Source: Pedobacter sp. KBW06 (GTDB lineage Bacteria > Bacteroidota > Bacteroidia > Sphingobacteriales > Sphingobacteriaceae). From it: DNA of 64,000 nt. Numbering within the stretch: the first letter of the stretch is position 1; every line of letters begins with the position of its first letter. Where the stretch lies: positions 1,141,133 through 1,205,132 of the forward strand of contig NZ_QAJL01000001.1 in NCBI RefSeq assembly GCF_003852525.1. Reading direction: 5' to 3'. The notes under the pieces were generated by a model, which did not search any database, was not told the DNA's origin, and saw only the letters and a list, made by a program, of their open reading frames with translations. Both the position numbers and the translations under genes were made by a program. Positions 27,599-37,676 of the stretch are shown here, piece by piece.

Positions 27599-28162
27599 AT
27601 GTACTACAAAAGCCGTAATGATCAGGAATTAGCAGATTTACTTAAGTCTGATGACAAATTAGCTTATGCCGAAATTTATAATCGTTATCATGCTGCCTTA
27701 TACATTCATGCTTATAAAAGACTTCAGTTAAGGGAAGAATGCAAAGATCTGGTTCATGAGCTGTTCACCACCCTATGGCACAAACGTCAGGAGATTACTT
27801 TTAAAACAAGCCTGTCTGCCTATCTCTATACTTCGGTTAGAAATAAAATATTTGACCTCCTTGCAAAGCAGAAGCTGAAAACATCCTATACCGAGTCTAT
27901 TCAGTCTTTTGCAGAAACCGGAGTCGTAACCACAGATTACCTCGCCAGACAAAACCAGCTTACTGCCCTGATTGATCAGGAAATCGCAAACCTTCCGGAG
28001 CGGGCACGTCAGATATTCGAGCTGAGCAGGAAGAAATTCCTCAGCCATCAGGAAATTGCAAAAGAACTTAACCTATCTGAACAATCCGTAAAAAGTGCCG
28101 TAAATGGTGCATTAAGGATTCTTCGCATTAAGTTTGGCTCCATGCTCTTCCTCTCCTTATAA
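27599..28162 (+). CDS. ECF-type RNA polymerase sigma-70 factor (FecI-like)
   Basis: A 187-residue ECF sigma factor. Region 2 at about residues 25-90 (YAEIYNRYHAALYIHAYKRL, LVHELFTTLWHKRQEI) and region 4 at about 125-180 (LPERARQIFELSRKKFLSHQ, IAKELNLSEQSVKSAVNGAL). It heads the plus-strand locus of FecR, SusC, SusD, TIG-NHL lipoprotein and beta-helix protein, and is expected to activate it. The FecR gene follows after 87 bases. Confidence 0.94.
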   Translation: MYYKSRNDQELADLLKSDDKLAYAEIYNRYHAALYIHAYKRLQLREECKDLVHELFTTLWHKRQEITFKTSLSAYLYTSVRNKIFDLLAKQKLKTSYTESIQSFAETGVVTTDYLARQNQLTALIDQEIANLPERARQIFELSRKKFLSHQEIAKELNLSEQSVKSAVNGALRILRIKFGSMLFLSL

Positions 28163-28249
28163 TTTTTTTTATTTTCTTTACCCCCCAAGGCCATTCTGCT
28201 TCGTCTCTACTCTCTAAATACGGAAGGTACGCTCCTTCCCTAACCAAGA

Positions 28250-29398
28250 ATGATGCAACAAGAGGAAATAGATCAGCTTTTAGAAAAAAAACATGCAGGC
28301 AACTGTACACCTGAAGAAATCGCTTTTTTAGAGAGTTGGTATGTCCAGTGGAACAGAGACCTTCCGCTGGGCTTAACTGCAGAAGAGCTGCATGAGGACC
28401 TGCTCGACATCAAGACGATGAACACCATCCTTCCTTCAGAAAGCAAGTCCAAAAAATTAAAACAAGGCTTATTGATTGCCGCATCGCTCTTCCTGATCCT
28501 GAGCACCGGCCTGTTCTTTTACCTGCAAAGCCAAACCATGAAGAACGGTACCGATCAGCTGGCGCTTCATGATATTGACCCCGGAAGCAACAAAGCAACC
28601 GTCACCCTGGCAAATGGACGGAAGCTGCATTTAAATGACCTTAAAGGTGGCATCATGATCGGCAACTCCGGCCTCGCATATAACGATGGAACGGACATCA
28701 GCCAGCTCTCCCCCGCTCCTAAAGGAACAATACAGCAGCTAACACTGGCTACCCCCAAAGGAGGCCAGTACCAGATCACCCTGTCTGATGGCACCAGGGT
28801 ATGGTTAAATGCAGCATCAGCTTTAAAATTCCCCTCCAGCTTTGCCGGACTTAAAGAACGCAGGGTTGAGTTAACCGGAGAAGCCTATTTCGAAGTCACT
28901 CACAACGGCAGACAGCCATTCCGCGTCCAGACGGCAACACAGATTGCAGAGGACCTTGGAACATCATTTAACATCAATAGCTATAGCGATGAAACCACCG
29001 CCAGAACGACACTGATAGCTGGTGCCATGCAAGTTCAAAGTTTGAAAGACCTTCAAGGTAAAAAACAAGCCCCACAGGTATTGATCCCTGGTCAGCAGGC
29101 TTCCATTGCCCCGGGTGGGACTATCAGCCTGCGGTCGGTAAATACCGCTGAAGCCCTGGGCTGGAAAAACGGGGATTTCGTATTCGATGGTGAGAATTTG
29201 AAATCTGCCATGCGCAAGATTGCCAGGTGGTATGACCTGGAAATTGTTTATGAAGCCGGCGAAAAGACCAGCTCAGCACTGATTCTGGATGGATTGGTAT
29301 CCAGGAAAAGCAAATTATCAGAAGTACTGAAATGGATAGAAACCGTAGGCAATGTTCGTTTCAAAATAGAAGGAAGGAGGGTAACTGTGACGGAATAA
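28250..29398 (+). CDS. FecR-family anti-sigma factor
   Basis: A 382-residue protein starting MMQQEEIDQLLEKK. Membrane segment at about residues 73-90 (GLLIAASLFLILSTGLFFYL), FecR domain with LSDGTRVWLNAASALKFP and VELTGEAYFEV around 180-215, and C-terminal DUF4974-like part with GENLKSAMRKIARWYDLEI. It regulates the sigma factor upstream and receives signals from the STN domain of SusC downstream. Very close in layout to the FecR at 6593-7738. Confidence 0.94.
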   Translation: MMQQEEIDQLLEKKHAGNCTPEEIAFLESWYVQWNRDLPLGLTAEELHEDLLDIKTMNTILPSESKSKKLKQGLLIAASLFLILSTGLFFYLQSQTMKNGTDQLALHDIDPGSNKATVTLANGRKLHLNDLKGGIMIGNSGLAYNDGTDISQLSPAPKGTIQQLTLATPKGGQYQITLSDGTRVWLNAASALKFPSSFAGLKERRVELTGEAYFEVTHNGRQPFRVQTATQIAEDLGTSFNINSYSDETTARTTLIAGAMQVQSLKDLQGKKQAPQVLIPGQQASIAPGGTISLRSVNTAEALGWKNGDFVFDGENLKSAMRKIARWYDLEIVYEAGEKTSSALILDGLVSRKSKLSEVLKWIETVGNVRFKIEGRRVTVTE

Positions 29399-29425
29399 CT
29401 ACCACCTGTAAATGCCAAATCACCA

Positions 29426-29444
29426 GGGGTGCTGGAAACACCCC
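29426..29444 (+). other. Hairpin between FecR and SusC genes
   Basis: GGGGTG (29426-29431) pairs with CACCCC (29439-29444), loop CTGGAAA. It is located 27 bases after the FecR stop and about 100 bases before the SusC start. No T-run. Same relative position as hairpins at 6543-6570 and 16614-16646. Confidence 0.5.
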
Positions 29445-29547
29445 CGATAATTAGCTGGCATCTGTTAATAAAATAATTCTACTAACCGAACCTGCAGTTG
29501 CCGAACAATTCGACCTGAGCGGCCGCTGCACAACCAAATATAACAAA

Positions 29548-32500
29548 ATGTATAGATTTTATGCCAGCAAGCCGGGTATAACAGACCGTTATATCCGTAA
29601 AATATGGATGATTATGCGCCTAACCACCACCGTGCTCCTATTCACATTAATGCAGGTCAGTGCGGCTACCTTCGGGCAACGCATTACCCTTAATGAACAT
29701 CGGGTTTCCTTAAAAAATGCATTGGAAAAGATCCGCAATCAAAGCGGGTACAATTTTCTGTTTGACAGAAAAGTCATCAACGGAATCGACCCCATTACTA
29801 TTTTCGTGAAAAACGAAGAACTGGAAGTCGCCCTGAAAAAAATCCTGAACGACCTTCCCCTGACCTATGTCATAGACGGAAAAACCATTTTGATTAAACC
29901 CAAAGAAAGCTCAGTGCTGGATAAGGCCGTAGACAAACTGGTGGACCTCTTCACAACGCAGGAAATCCGGGGTCAGGTAACCGATGCTAAAGGTATGCCC
30001 ATTCCCGGCGCAACAGTGTCGGTTAAAGGAAGCAAAAAAGCAACTTCTACAGATTCCAATGGAAATTTTAAAATCCAGGTAGATCCGAAAGACATCCTCC
30101 TGGTCCAAATGGTAGGATTTATAACCAAAGAAATCCCTCAAAATGGCCGTACGGAAATCAACATTACCCTTACTGAGGAAGACAAAGCACTGGATGAGGT
30201 GGTGGTGGTCGGTTATGGTAAACAGAAAAAAGTAACCATCACCGGAGCGGTCAGCACCATCAACATGACAGATATGCTCACGCCTAACCGCTCTCTTTCT
30301 AATGCACTTGCCGGTAAAGTAGCTGGGGTCATCTCTATGCAGAGAAGCGGGGAACCCGGATATGACAACGCTTCTTTCACCATCAGGGGGATCGGGACTT
30401 TCACCGGTAATGCTGAACCCCTGATTATTATTGACGGAGTACAGCGGGATGATGTAAACAGTAATTTTGGCGGTTCCTATAACAACATAGATCCGGAAGA
30501 CATTCAAAGCATTTCCTTACTAAAAGATGCATCCGCAACGGCTGTATATGGCGCCAGAGGTGCCAATGGCGTCCTGATCATCACCACCAAACGTGGCGTT
30601 GCAGGTAAACCACAGATTTCCATTAAAACAGAAGCCTCCATGTCTGGTCTCACCAAAACGCCAAAAATGCTGGACGGTGTTTCCTGGATGCGGTTATACA
30701 ACGAAGCCACTGTAAACGATGGCAACCAGCCTGTATATTCTGAAGAAATCATCCAAAAAACAGCCAGTGGCCTGGATCCATACCTCTATCCAAATGTGAA
30801 CTGGATAAAATCTACCTATAAAGACTGGGCACCGGGTTTCAATACCAATTTAAATGTAAATGGCGGATCCGAAAATGTAAGGTATTATGTTTCTGCTTCT
30901 TTTTACAATCAGGATGGCAGTTATAAAGTCAGCAAACAAAACGGCTACGACCCGAATTTAAACTTTAAAAGATATGATTTCAGGACCAACCTCGATATCG
31001 ATCTAAGCCCTACCACGCTGTTGTCGATGAACCTGGATGCCATGCTCGTCAGTAGCAGATACCCTGGCCTGTCTGCCAGTAAAATCTGGTACAATGCCTA
31101 TTTAACCCCACCCATTGCCTTTCCGATCCAGTATCCTGACGGCTCATGGGCAGGCCCTTTTAACAATGGAGGCACCAACCCACTCAACGAAATCCAGAAT
31201 TCCGGTTATGCAGCCGAGTTCCGGCCAACCATACAGTCTATTTTCTCCGTTAACCAGAAACTAGACCGCCTTACAAAAGGATTAAGTGCCATGGCCAGGT
31301 TCTCTTTTGATTCCTACAGTGAAAATGACAATAGAAGATCAGGAAGAAACAACCTTTTTCTCGCTACGGCAAGAGATGCTGAAGGCAACCTGATCCTGAA
31401 CCAATCCAGGGTTGGAGATCAGTTCCTGGGCTATTCCCAGGCCTCACAGGCAGAAAAAAAGATGTACCTGGAAACCAATATCAATTACGACCGCAGCTTT
31501 GGCAATCACCATTTCGGAGGTTTGTTTTTATACAATATGCGCTCAAGGGTAGTGAGTTCCGCAGGAGATGTCATTTCTTCCATTCCTTACAAAAACCAGG
31601 GCATGGCATTCCGGGCGACTTATGCCTATGCAGATCGATATATGGTAGAATTTGATGCAGGTTATACCGGCTCGGAAAACTTTGAACCGGGTAAAAGGTT
31701 TGGTTTTTTCCCTTCCTTTTCTGCGGGCTGGGTGATCTCCAAAGAGCCCTTTTTCAACAAACTATCTTCCAGCATGAACCTCCTGAAAATCAGAGGCTCT
31801 CATGGTATTGTCGGAAATGACCAAATCGGAAACACGCAGGGTCTGAAAAGATTCCCTTACCTCAATCAGTTTGGTCCGGGCCGTTCTATAGGCCTGGGCT
31901 ATAACGGTGCCATTTTTAACGGGGTGACCGAAAGTGTGATCGGCGTAGAAAACCTCACCTGGGAAAAAGCCACCAAAGACAATATCGGGATAGAAATCGG
32001 TTTGTTCAATAAACTGAACCTGACGATAGACCTTTACAAGGAAAGAAGAAAGAACATTTTAATTTCCCGCAGTTCCCTCTCCGGAATCCTCGGCGTAACC
32101 GGAACTGTATATGCCAATTTAGGCGAAATGAACAACCACGGTATCGATGCGAATCTGGAGTATAATGAAAACATCGGCAATGTATCTCTTCGTCTCTACG
32201 GCAATTTCACCTATAACAACAATAAAATCATCCAGCGGGACGAGCCAAGACAACTGTATGCTTATCAACAGGCGACCGGACAAAAGTTAGGCGACAACCT
32301 GATGTACGTTGCCGAAGGCTTATTTACCTCCGCAGCGCAAATTGCAGGCAGTCCTGGCCAGTTTGGTGCAGCATTGAGACCGGGCGACATCAAGTACAAA
32401 GACGTGAACGGCGATGGCGTGATCAACCCTTTCGACCGGGTATATACCGGCAAATCAGACATTCCAACCATCTTGTATGGTTCAGGATTTACAGTAGGCT

Positions 32501-32982
32501 ATAAAGGCGTAGACCTGTCCCTTTTCTTTCAGGGAATTTCAAATGCCACCTTTATGGCCAATGGCGCTGCTGTGACAGGTGATGGGGCAAGCGGAGCCGG
32601 TATTGTCCCTTTTACCGGGATGGGCCAATATCCTTCGGGAATGCTGGCCAGTCTGGAAAACAGATGGACCGTTGAAAGTCCGAGACAGGACGCCTATTAC
32701 CCAAGATTAGGGATCGCCAACCAAAACAGCAATAACTACCAACCCAGCACCTGGTGGTCTAAAGACGGCAGCTTCGTTCGTTTAAAACAGGCCACTTTAG
32801 GGTATAAATTTTCAGATGCCTTTCTTACCAAATCCGGTATTAAATCGGTCTACTTTTACCTGACCGGCCAAAACCTGCTCACCTTCTCTAAATTTAAATT
32901 GTGGGATCCGGAACTCGGTGCCAATGCCTCAGGTTATCCGCCTTTAAGAACATTTGCCCTCGGACTAAAAGTATCGTTTTAA
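29548..32982 (+). CDS. SusC/RagA-type TonB-dependent receptor with STN domain
   Basis: An 1144-residue receptor: signal sequence to about residue 44 (SAATFGQ), STN domain at about 48-115, carboxypeptidase-like beta sandwich at about 138-212 (GQVTDAKGMPIPGATVSVKG), plug at about 215-350 with LDEVVVVGYGKQKKVTITGA and SLLKDASATAVYGARGANG, and a barrel ending in FALGLKVSF. It contains the classical DEVVVVGYG motif. SusC transports oligosaccharides or similar ligands with SusD (33024). The later GH89, GH35 and sulfatase genes suggest a sulfated GlcNAc- and Gal-containing glycan. Confidence 0.96.
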   Translation: MYRFYASKPGITDRYIRKIWMIMRLTTTVLLFTLMQVSAATFGQRITLNEHRVSLKNALEKIRNQSGYNFLFDRKVINGIDPITIFVKNEELEVALKKILNDLPLTYVIDGKTILIKPKESSVLDKAVDKLVDLFTTQEIRGQVTDAKGMPIPGATVSVKGSKKATSTDSNGNFKIQVDPKDILLVQMVGFITKEIPQNGRTEINITLTEEDKALDEVVVVGYGKQKKVTITGAVSTINMTDMLTPNRSLSNALAGKVAGVISMQRSGEPGYDNASFTIRGIGTFTGNAEPLIIIDGVQRDDVNSNFGGSYNNIDPEDIQSISLLKDASATAVYGARGANGVLIITTKRGVAGKPQISIKTEASMSGLTKTPKMLDGVSWMRLYNEATVNDGNQPVYSEEIIQKTASGLDPYLYPNVNWIKSTYKDWAPGFNTNLNVNGGSENVRYYVSASFYNQDGSYKVSKQNGYDPNLNFKRYDFRTNLDIDLSPTTLLSMNLDAMLVSSRYPGLSASKIWYNAYLTPPIAFPIQYPDGSWAGPFNNGGTNPLNEIQNSGYAAEFRPTIQSIFSVNQKLDRLTKGLSAMARFSFDSYSENDNRRSGRNNLFLATARDAEGNLILNQSRVGDQFLGYSQASQAEKKMYLETNINYDRSFGNHHFGGLFLYNMRSRVVSSAGDVISSIPYKNQGMAFRATYAYADRYMVEFDAGYTGSENFEPGKRFGFFPSFSAGWVISKEPFFNKLSSSMNLLKIRGSHGIVGNDQIGNTQGLKRFPYLNQFGPGRSIGLGYNGAIFNGVTESVIGVENLTWEKATKDNIGIEIGLFNKLNLTIDLYKERRKNILISRSSLSGILGVTGTVYANLGEMNNHGIDANLEYNENIGNVSLRLYGNFTYNNNKIIQRDEPRQLYAYQQATGQKLGDNLMYVAEGLFTSAAQIAGSPGQFGAALRPGDIKYKDVNGDGVINPFDRVYTGKSDIPTILYGSGFTVGYKGVDLSLFFQGISNATFMANGAAVTGDGASGAGIVPFTGMGQYPSGMLASLENRWTVESPRQDAYYPRLGIANQNSNNYQPSTWWSKDGSFVRLKQATLGYKFSDAFLTKSGIKSVYFYLTGQNLLTFSKFKLWDPELGANASGYPPLRTFALGLKVSF

Positions 32983-33023
32983 CAAGAACCATTGATCAAT
33001 TACAAGCATTAAAAAATATTCCG

Positions 33024-34859
33024 ATGAAACAGAAAAATATATCTCTATTCATTATCGCCGTAGGATCATTGTTTTTAACAAGCATTTTATCCTCCTGCAA
33101 ACACCTGGACGAAAAACCGGATAACTTACTGACCTCAGACATCCTCTGGAGCAACCGGGCCAACGCAGAATCTTACTTATACAACATCTATGGTGCAGTA
33201 CTTGAAATAGACTATGCACATATTGGGATCAGTGATGAGGCCTCGGTTTCCATCCCAGGCACCAATATCCGCCAGATGGTGGCCGGAAACTGGAGCTCCG
33301 TAAATGCCTATTACGACCATTGGGACAATTATTACACCGCGATCCGCTCCTCCTTTATCTTTGAAGCCAATGTAGACAGGGTACCGGATGCTCAACTTGG
33401 TTCAGATCTGAAAGCCCAGTATAAAGCAGAGTCTAAATTTTTAAGAGGCTGGTTTTACTGGCAGCTGATCAAACAATACGGGCCGGTTGTGAAACTAACA
33501 GGTCCCCTTGCTTTAGACGAAGACTTCAATAAATATCCAAGGGCTACGTTCGACGAATGTAAAAACTACGTTAACCAGCTAATGGATGAGGCAGCAGTTG
33601 ATTTACCTGTCAGCTGGGCTTCTTCCAGCAATTATGGCCGCCCTTCAAAAGGATCTTGTCTGGCCGTTAAATCGCAACTCGCACTTTGGGCGGCCAGTCC
33701 ATTATGGAATGGAAACCCTGCATTCAGTTCCCTCAAAAATCAGGACGGCACAGCACTCGCTCCCGCCACATACGATGTCAACAAATGGAAAATTGCGGCA
33801 GATGCGGCAAAAGCGGTGATAGACCTCAATGCCTATAAACTATTTACCAACCTGGACAATGGCGGAACCACCTTTGATCCCTATCTTTCCGTACGGGACC
33901 TTTTCCTGACCAACTGGAACAAGGAAATCCTGTTCTCCAGAAATTCCTGGAACTATTGGGGATATACCAAAGCCTCCTCTCCCAATCCCGGAGGGATTAA
34001 CCTGTACAATGCCACTCAAAACGTAGTCGATGCCTTTTACATGGGCAACGGACGCAGCATTGAAGATCCTTCTTCCGGTTACGACGAAACAGGTTTTGCG
34101 GAAAACAACAGCAGTCAGTACTGGGCACATAAAAAAGGACAGTGGAATATGTATGCCAACCGTGAACCTCGTTTTTATGCTTACATTCAATACAATGGCC
34201 GCCCGGTATTACCTGCGCCGACCATCGATGATAAAAATTACTACTCTTCAGCAGCCAATGTAGATGGTACAGGCCGCGTGGAATTTTATTACAGCGGCAA
34301 AGCCGGAGCCAAAGCGACGGGAATTACCAATACCATTACCGGTTACAATTTCCTGAAAAATGTAAGTCCGGCGGATAACATCAGACAGGATGCCACCAAT
34401 TACAGACCCTTTATCCTCATGCGCTTTGCGGAGATCCTCCTGAATTATGCAGAAGCGCTGAATGAATACGCGCCTTCCAATCCGGATGTGGTCAACACGC
34501 TGAACCTTATCCGCTCCAGAGCCGGACTGCCGGGAATAGAAACCGTTTATCCCGCCGCAGTGGGCAACAGGGAACTGATGAGAAAATACATCCTGAAAGA
34601 AAGACAAGTGGAGCTCTGTTTTGAAGGAGACCGGTACTATACCCTCATCAGAAGGTTACAGCTGGGCGCTGCAGAAAATCAAACCATCTATGCGATGAAT
34701 GTGAATGAAGACGATGGAGGTCAGGGATTTGGTTTTACCCGCTTTTATAACCGGACATTCTTTCAAAAAAGAGTATGGGCCGATAAGATGTACCTTTTCC
34801 CTATTTCCCAATACCAGCTGGACCGCGACAGGGCCCTGGTACAGAATCCAGGTTGGTAA
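33024..34859 (+). CDS. SusD/RagB-family outer-membrane lipoprotein
   Basis: A 611-residue SusD homologue. The start at MKQKNISLFIIAVG is chosen because it begins a lipoprotein signal ending in LSSCK; an in-frame extension to 32901 would overlap SusC by 82 bases and is not signal-like. Typical parts: ESYLYNIYGAV, FLRGWFYWQLIKQYGPV near residues 145-160, FAEILLNYAEALNEY near 470-485, and KERQVELCFEGDRYYTLIRR near 525-545. It lies 41 bases after SusC. Confidence 0.94.
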   Translation: MKQKNISLFIIAVGSLFLTSILSSCKHLDEKPDNLLTSDILWSNRANAESYLYNIYGAVLEIDYAHIGISDEASVSIPGTNIRQMVAGNWSSVNAYYDHWDNYYTAIRSSFIFEANVDRVPDAQLGSDLKAQYKAESKFLRGWFYWQLIKQYGPVVKLTGPLALDEDFNKYPRATFDECKNYVNQLMDEAAVDLPVSWASSSNYGRPSKGSCLAVKSQLALWAASPLWNGNPAFSSLKNQDGTALAPATYDVNKWKIAADAAKAVIDLNAYKLFTNLDNGGTTFDPYLSVRDLFLTNWNKEILFSRNSWNYWGYTKASSPNPGGINLYNATQNVVDAFYMGNGRSIEDPSSGYDETGFAENNSSQYWAHKKGQWNMYANREPRFYAYIQYNGRPVLPAPTIDDKNYYSSAANVDGTGRVEFYYSGKAGAKATGITNTITGYNFLKNVSPADNIRQDATNYRPFILMRFAEILLNYAEALNEYAPSNPDVVNTLNLIRSRAGLPGIETVYPAAVGNRELMRKYILKERQVELCFEGDRYYTLIRRLQLGAAENQTIYAMNVNEDDGGQGFGFTRFYNRTFFQKRVWADKMYLFPISQYQLDRDRALVQNPGW

Positions 34860-34874
34860 CACCGAAGTATCATT

Positions 34875-36224
34875 ATGTATTTTAAAAAGCAATCCATGAA
34901 AACATTCATCAATATAAAGGAAGCGCACATGCCTGTCTTCTGCGGCATCGCGCTCCTGCTCCTCTTTTTTACAACTTGTAAAAAAGACAAAACCACAGGG
35001 TATAATCCTTCCTCTCCCATCAGCATTTCGGATTTCATTCCTAAAAAAGGTGGAGGTGGCACAGAAGTACTCATTACCGGAAGTAATTTTTCTCCCGACC
35101 TTTCCAAAATCGCTGTGACCCTGAACGGCATGCCCCTGAAAGTAATCGGTGCCAGTGCCACACAGGTAATGGTCGTGATTCCTAAAAAATCAAAGTCAGG
35201 ACCAATCAGCATAAAAATAGAAAACGGAGAAGCCTCCAGTCAGGCCATTTTCAATTATGAGTATACCCGGACGGTGAGCACCCTTGCCGGCTCAGGCGCT
35301 GCAGGATTTGCCAATGGTAAAGGAACAGATGCCTCATTTAACCTGAACGGTCAGAACTGGTACCGGAGTTCAGGCATTGTAGTCGACGAACAGCTCAATG
35401 TCTATGTAGCCGATCCGGGCAACCACTGCATCCGGAAAATTGATCCTGAAGGAAATGTAAGCACTTTCGCCGGCAATCCCAATCTTGCAGGTTATGCAGA
35501 TGGCAAAGGCACAGCGGCAAATTTCTCTTTGCCTTATGACCTGGCTATAGATGGACAGGGAAATCTGTATTGTGTAGACCCTGGCAACTGGGACATCAGA
35601 ATGATCACGCCAGACGGACAGGCCAAAACCTGGGGCTTTGGAAGCCAGGAACCATGGAGCGTGGCTTTCGACAAGGTGGCTGGAAAGCTTTATTATTCCA
35701 GTTGTTCCAGTCCTGGAAATATCTACGAGATCAATGCCCAGGGAACCAGTAACGCAATCATTTCCGGCCTTAACTATCCCGCAGGGATTAAATTCGACAA
35801 TAAAGGCAATTTATTTGTCAGCGGACATGGCGATCAGGTAATCAGGAAGTTTAGCGCAGGTACCTGGCAGGGCAGCATTGTTGCCGGTCAGCAGGGAAAT
35901 GTCGGTTATATAAATGGACCGGCTACGGCTGCGCAGTTCGCCTATCCATGGGGGATTGCCATAGACAACAACAATAACATCTATGTGGCCGGTAACGGAA
36001 CCGGCGGCGGAAGTACCAGTAATCCGGACCAAAGCATCCGTTACCTGCAGGCTAATACTTATGAAGTCGGCACATTTGCCGGAAGCAGCAAAGCAGGTTA
36101 TACCGATGGATTTGGCGGACTGGCCTCTTTTAGTGCACCCGGCGGAGTTGCCGTAGACAAAAACGGAACGGTGTACGTACTGGACAAAAACAACAACAGG
36201 ATCAGGAAAATCATTTCTGAATAA
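34875..36224 (+). CDS. IPT/TIG and NHL-repeat lipoprotein
   Basis: A 449-residue lipoprotein; Cys35 follows LLLFFTT. A start at the internal MKTFIN (34896) is equally possible. Residues about 50-130 form an IPT/TIG immunoglobulin-like domain (ISDFIPKKGGGGTEVLITG), as in many surface glycan-binding proteins of SusCD loci. Residues 135-449 contain NHL-type propeller repeats, each with a GIVVDEQLNVYVAD or DLAIDGQGNLYCVD type block and RIRKI ends. The place directly after SusD suggests a surface glycan-binding (SusE/F-like) role; this is inference. Confidence 0.87.
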   Translation: MYFKKQSMKTFINIKEAHMPVFCGIALLLLFFTTCKKDKTTGYNPSSPISISDFIPKKGGGGTEVLITGSNFSPDLSKIAVTLNGMPLKVIGASATQVMVVIPKKSKSGPISIKIENGEASSQAIFNYEYTRTVSTLAGSGAAGFANGKGTDASFNLNGQNWYRSSGIVVDEQLNVYVADPGNHCIRKIDPEGNVSTFAGNPNLAGYADGKGTAANFSLPYDLAIDGQGNLYCVDPGNWDIRMITPDGQAKTWGFGSQEPWSVAFDKVAGKLYYSSCSSPGNIYEINAQGTSNAIISGLNYPAGIKFDNKGNLFVSGHGDQVIRKFSAGTWQGSIVAGQQGNVGYINGPATAAQFAYPWGIAIDNNNNIYVAGNGTGGGSTSNPDQSIRYLQANTYEVGTFAGSSKAGYTDGFGGLASFSAPGGVAVDKNGTVYVLDKNNNRIRKIISE

Positions 36225-36242
36225 CACAATCTTAATCAGCAC

Positions 36243-37676
36243 ATGAAACCATACGCTTTTTTAAGCCTGGTTTTAGTTGTACAAACGCTCGTTTGTACAA
36301 CTAAAACCTTTGCGGCTATACCCAGTCCCCGCAAGTATTATGTAGCCATAAATGGCTCGGATAACAATCCCGGAAGTATCAGCGCGCCTTTCCAAACGAT
36401 AAATATTGCCTTAGGTCATGCTGTCCCCGGCGATCAGGTCATCGTCAGGGCCGGGACTTACCATCAGGAGGTCAAATTCCCCAAATCCGGTGAACCCGGA
36501 AAAACCATCAGCCTGCAAGGCTACCCGGGAGAAAAACCAGTGATCGACGGCAGCAGGATTACCGTTGCCGGATGGCAGGCCCTGGTTACGGTCAATAACG
36601 TAAGCTATGTCACCATCGATGGCTTTGACATTTGTAACCTCCACAGTTCTGCGGTGAATACCGATCCCCAGGGCATGGCGATTATCGGCAGCGGACAACA
36701 CATCACGGTTAAAAACTGCAATATTTACAACATCAAAAACAATACGACACTGGCGCAGGGACGAAGCGGACATGCCATACTCGCCATTGGAACCGGAAAA
36801 ACGCCGATCTCAAACCTCTTGATTACCGGCTGTACTGTTCACGACACCCAAACCGGAACAAGTGAAAACGTAACCCTTGCGGGAAATATTGATGGTTTTA
36901 TCTTCAGTCACAATCAGGTATACGATACAGAGAACATAGGTGTAATTGTTGCTGGCGGCGACGGACTGAATCCTCATGGTGCTGTCGAAAGCAATTATGC
37001 ACGTAACGGTGTGATCAGGGACAATATTTTTCACCACAACACCATGACCAGAACACCGGAAACATGGGGCCCCGACCGCTTTGGTGCAATTTCGATTTAT
37101 GTTTGCGGAGGGGCAAATACCCTCATCGAAAGAAACATTGTTTATGAGAGCGACAGGGGAATTGGCCTGGTCAGTGAAAGCAAGATCTACCCTACAAGAA
37201 CCACTACGGTAAAAAACAACCTTGTTTACAACTGCTACCGGGCAGGCATTTACATGGGTGATTATTTAAATTACACCATCGCCGGAACTAAAAATTGTGC
37301 GGTGCTGGACAACACCCTATTTCAGAACAACCGCGTTCCCGGCGCATTTGGAGAAATCGAAGGAGAGATCCGGCTTACCGAACACTGCGACAGCAATGTG
37401 GTTCAGCACAACAGCATCTATGCCGGTCCTAAAGATGTCCTGGTTCATAAATACACCTTAACCGGAAGCCATAACCTCATCAACCACAACCGTTACTTTA
37501 GTACAGGTCAACCGCAATGGATCTGGAACAGTACCAATGGCGCTCCCATTACCGACTTCCAGACCTGGAAAAAAATCAGCGGTCAGGATGCCGGTTCCAG
37601 TCATGAAACAGTGAGCCCAAAGTTTTATTCTAACCTCCTCAGAAAATGGAAAAGATCCCTACAATCAAAGATATAG
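36243..37676 (+). CDS. Parallel beta-helix protein (pectate-lyase-like fold), C-terminus altered
   Basis: A 477-residue secreted protein: signal up to about residue 25 (KTFA), DUF1565-like start KYYVAINGSDNNPGSISAPFQTI, then right-handed beta-helix repeats (VTIDGFDICNL, ITVKNCNIYNI, NLLITGCTVHD). Such proteins are lyases or glycoside-active enzymes of several families; no catalytic assignment is possible. The C-terminus looks truncated: after AGSSHETVSPKFYSN, where related proteins continue with a last repeat, the frame enters the start of the LacI gene (37646) and stops in another frame. A perfect 19-bp inverted repeat lies in the signal peptide region. Confidence 0.82.
   Translation: MKPYAFLSLVLVVQTLVCTTKTFAAIPSPRKYYVAINGSDNNPGSISAPFQTINIALGHAVPGDQVIVRAGTYHQEVKFPKSGEPGKTISLQGYPGEKPVIDGSRITVAGWQALVTVNNVSYVTIDGFDICNLHSSAVNTDPQGMAIIGSGQHITVKNCNIYNIKNNTTLAQGRSGHAILAIGTGKTPISNLLITGCTVHDTQTGTSENVTLAGNIDGFIFSHNQVYDTENIGVIVAGGDGLNPHGAVESNYARNGVIRDNIFHHNTMTRTPETWGPDRFGAISIYVCGGANTLIERNIVYESDRGIGLVSESKIYPTRTTTVKNNLVYNCYRAGIYMGDYLNYTIAGTKNCAVLDNTLFQNNRVPGAFGEIEGEIRLTEHCDSNVVQHNSIYAGPKDVLVHKYTLTGSHNLINHNRYFSTGQPQWIWNSTNGAPITDFQTWKKISGQDAGSSHETVSPKFYSNLLRKWKRSLQSKI
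36269..36308. repeat. Perfect 19-bp inverted repeat inside signal-peptide codons
   Basis: GGTTTTAGTTGTACAAACG (36269-36287) is exactly mirrored at 36290-36308 with the two-base loop CT. It starts 26 bases after the first base of the ATG (36243) of the beta-helix gene, so the mRNA should form a long perfect hairpin in the translation initiation region. It is not followed by a T-run. Confidence 0.93.
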
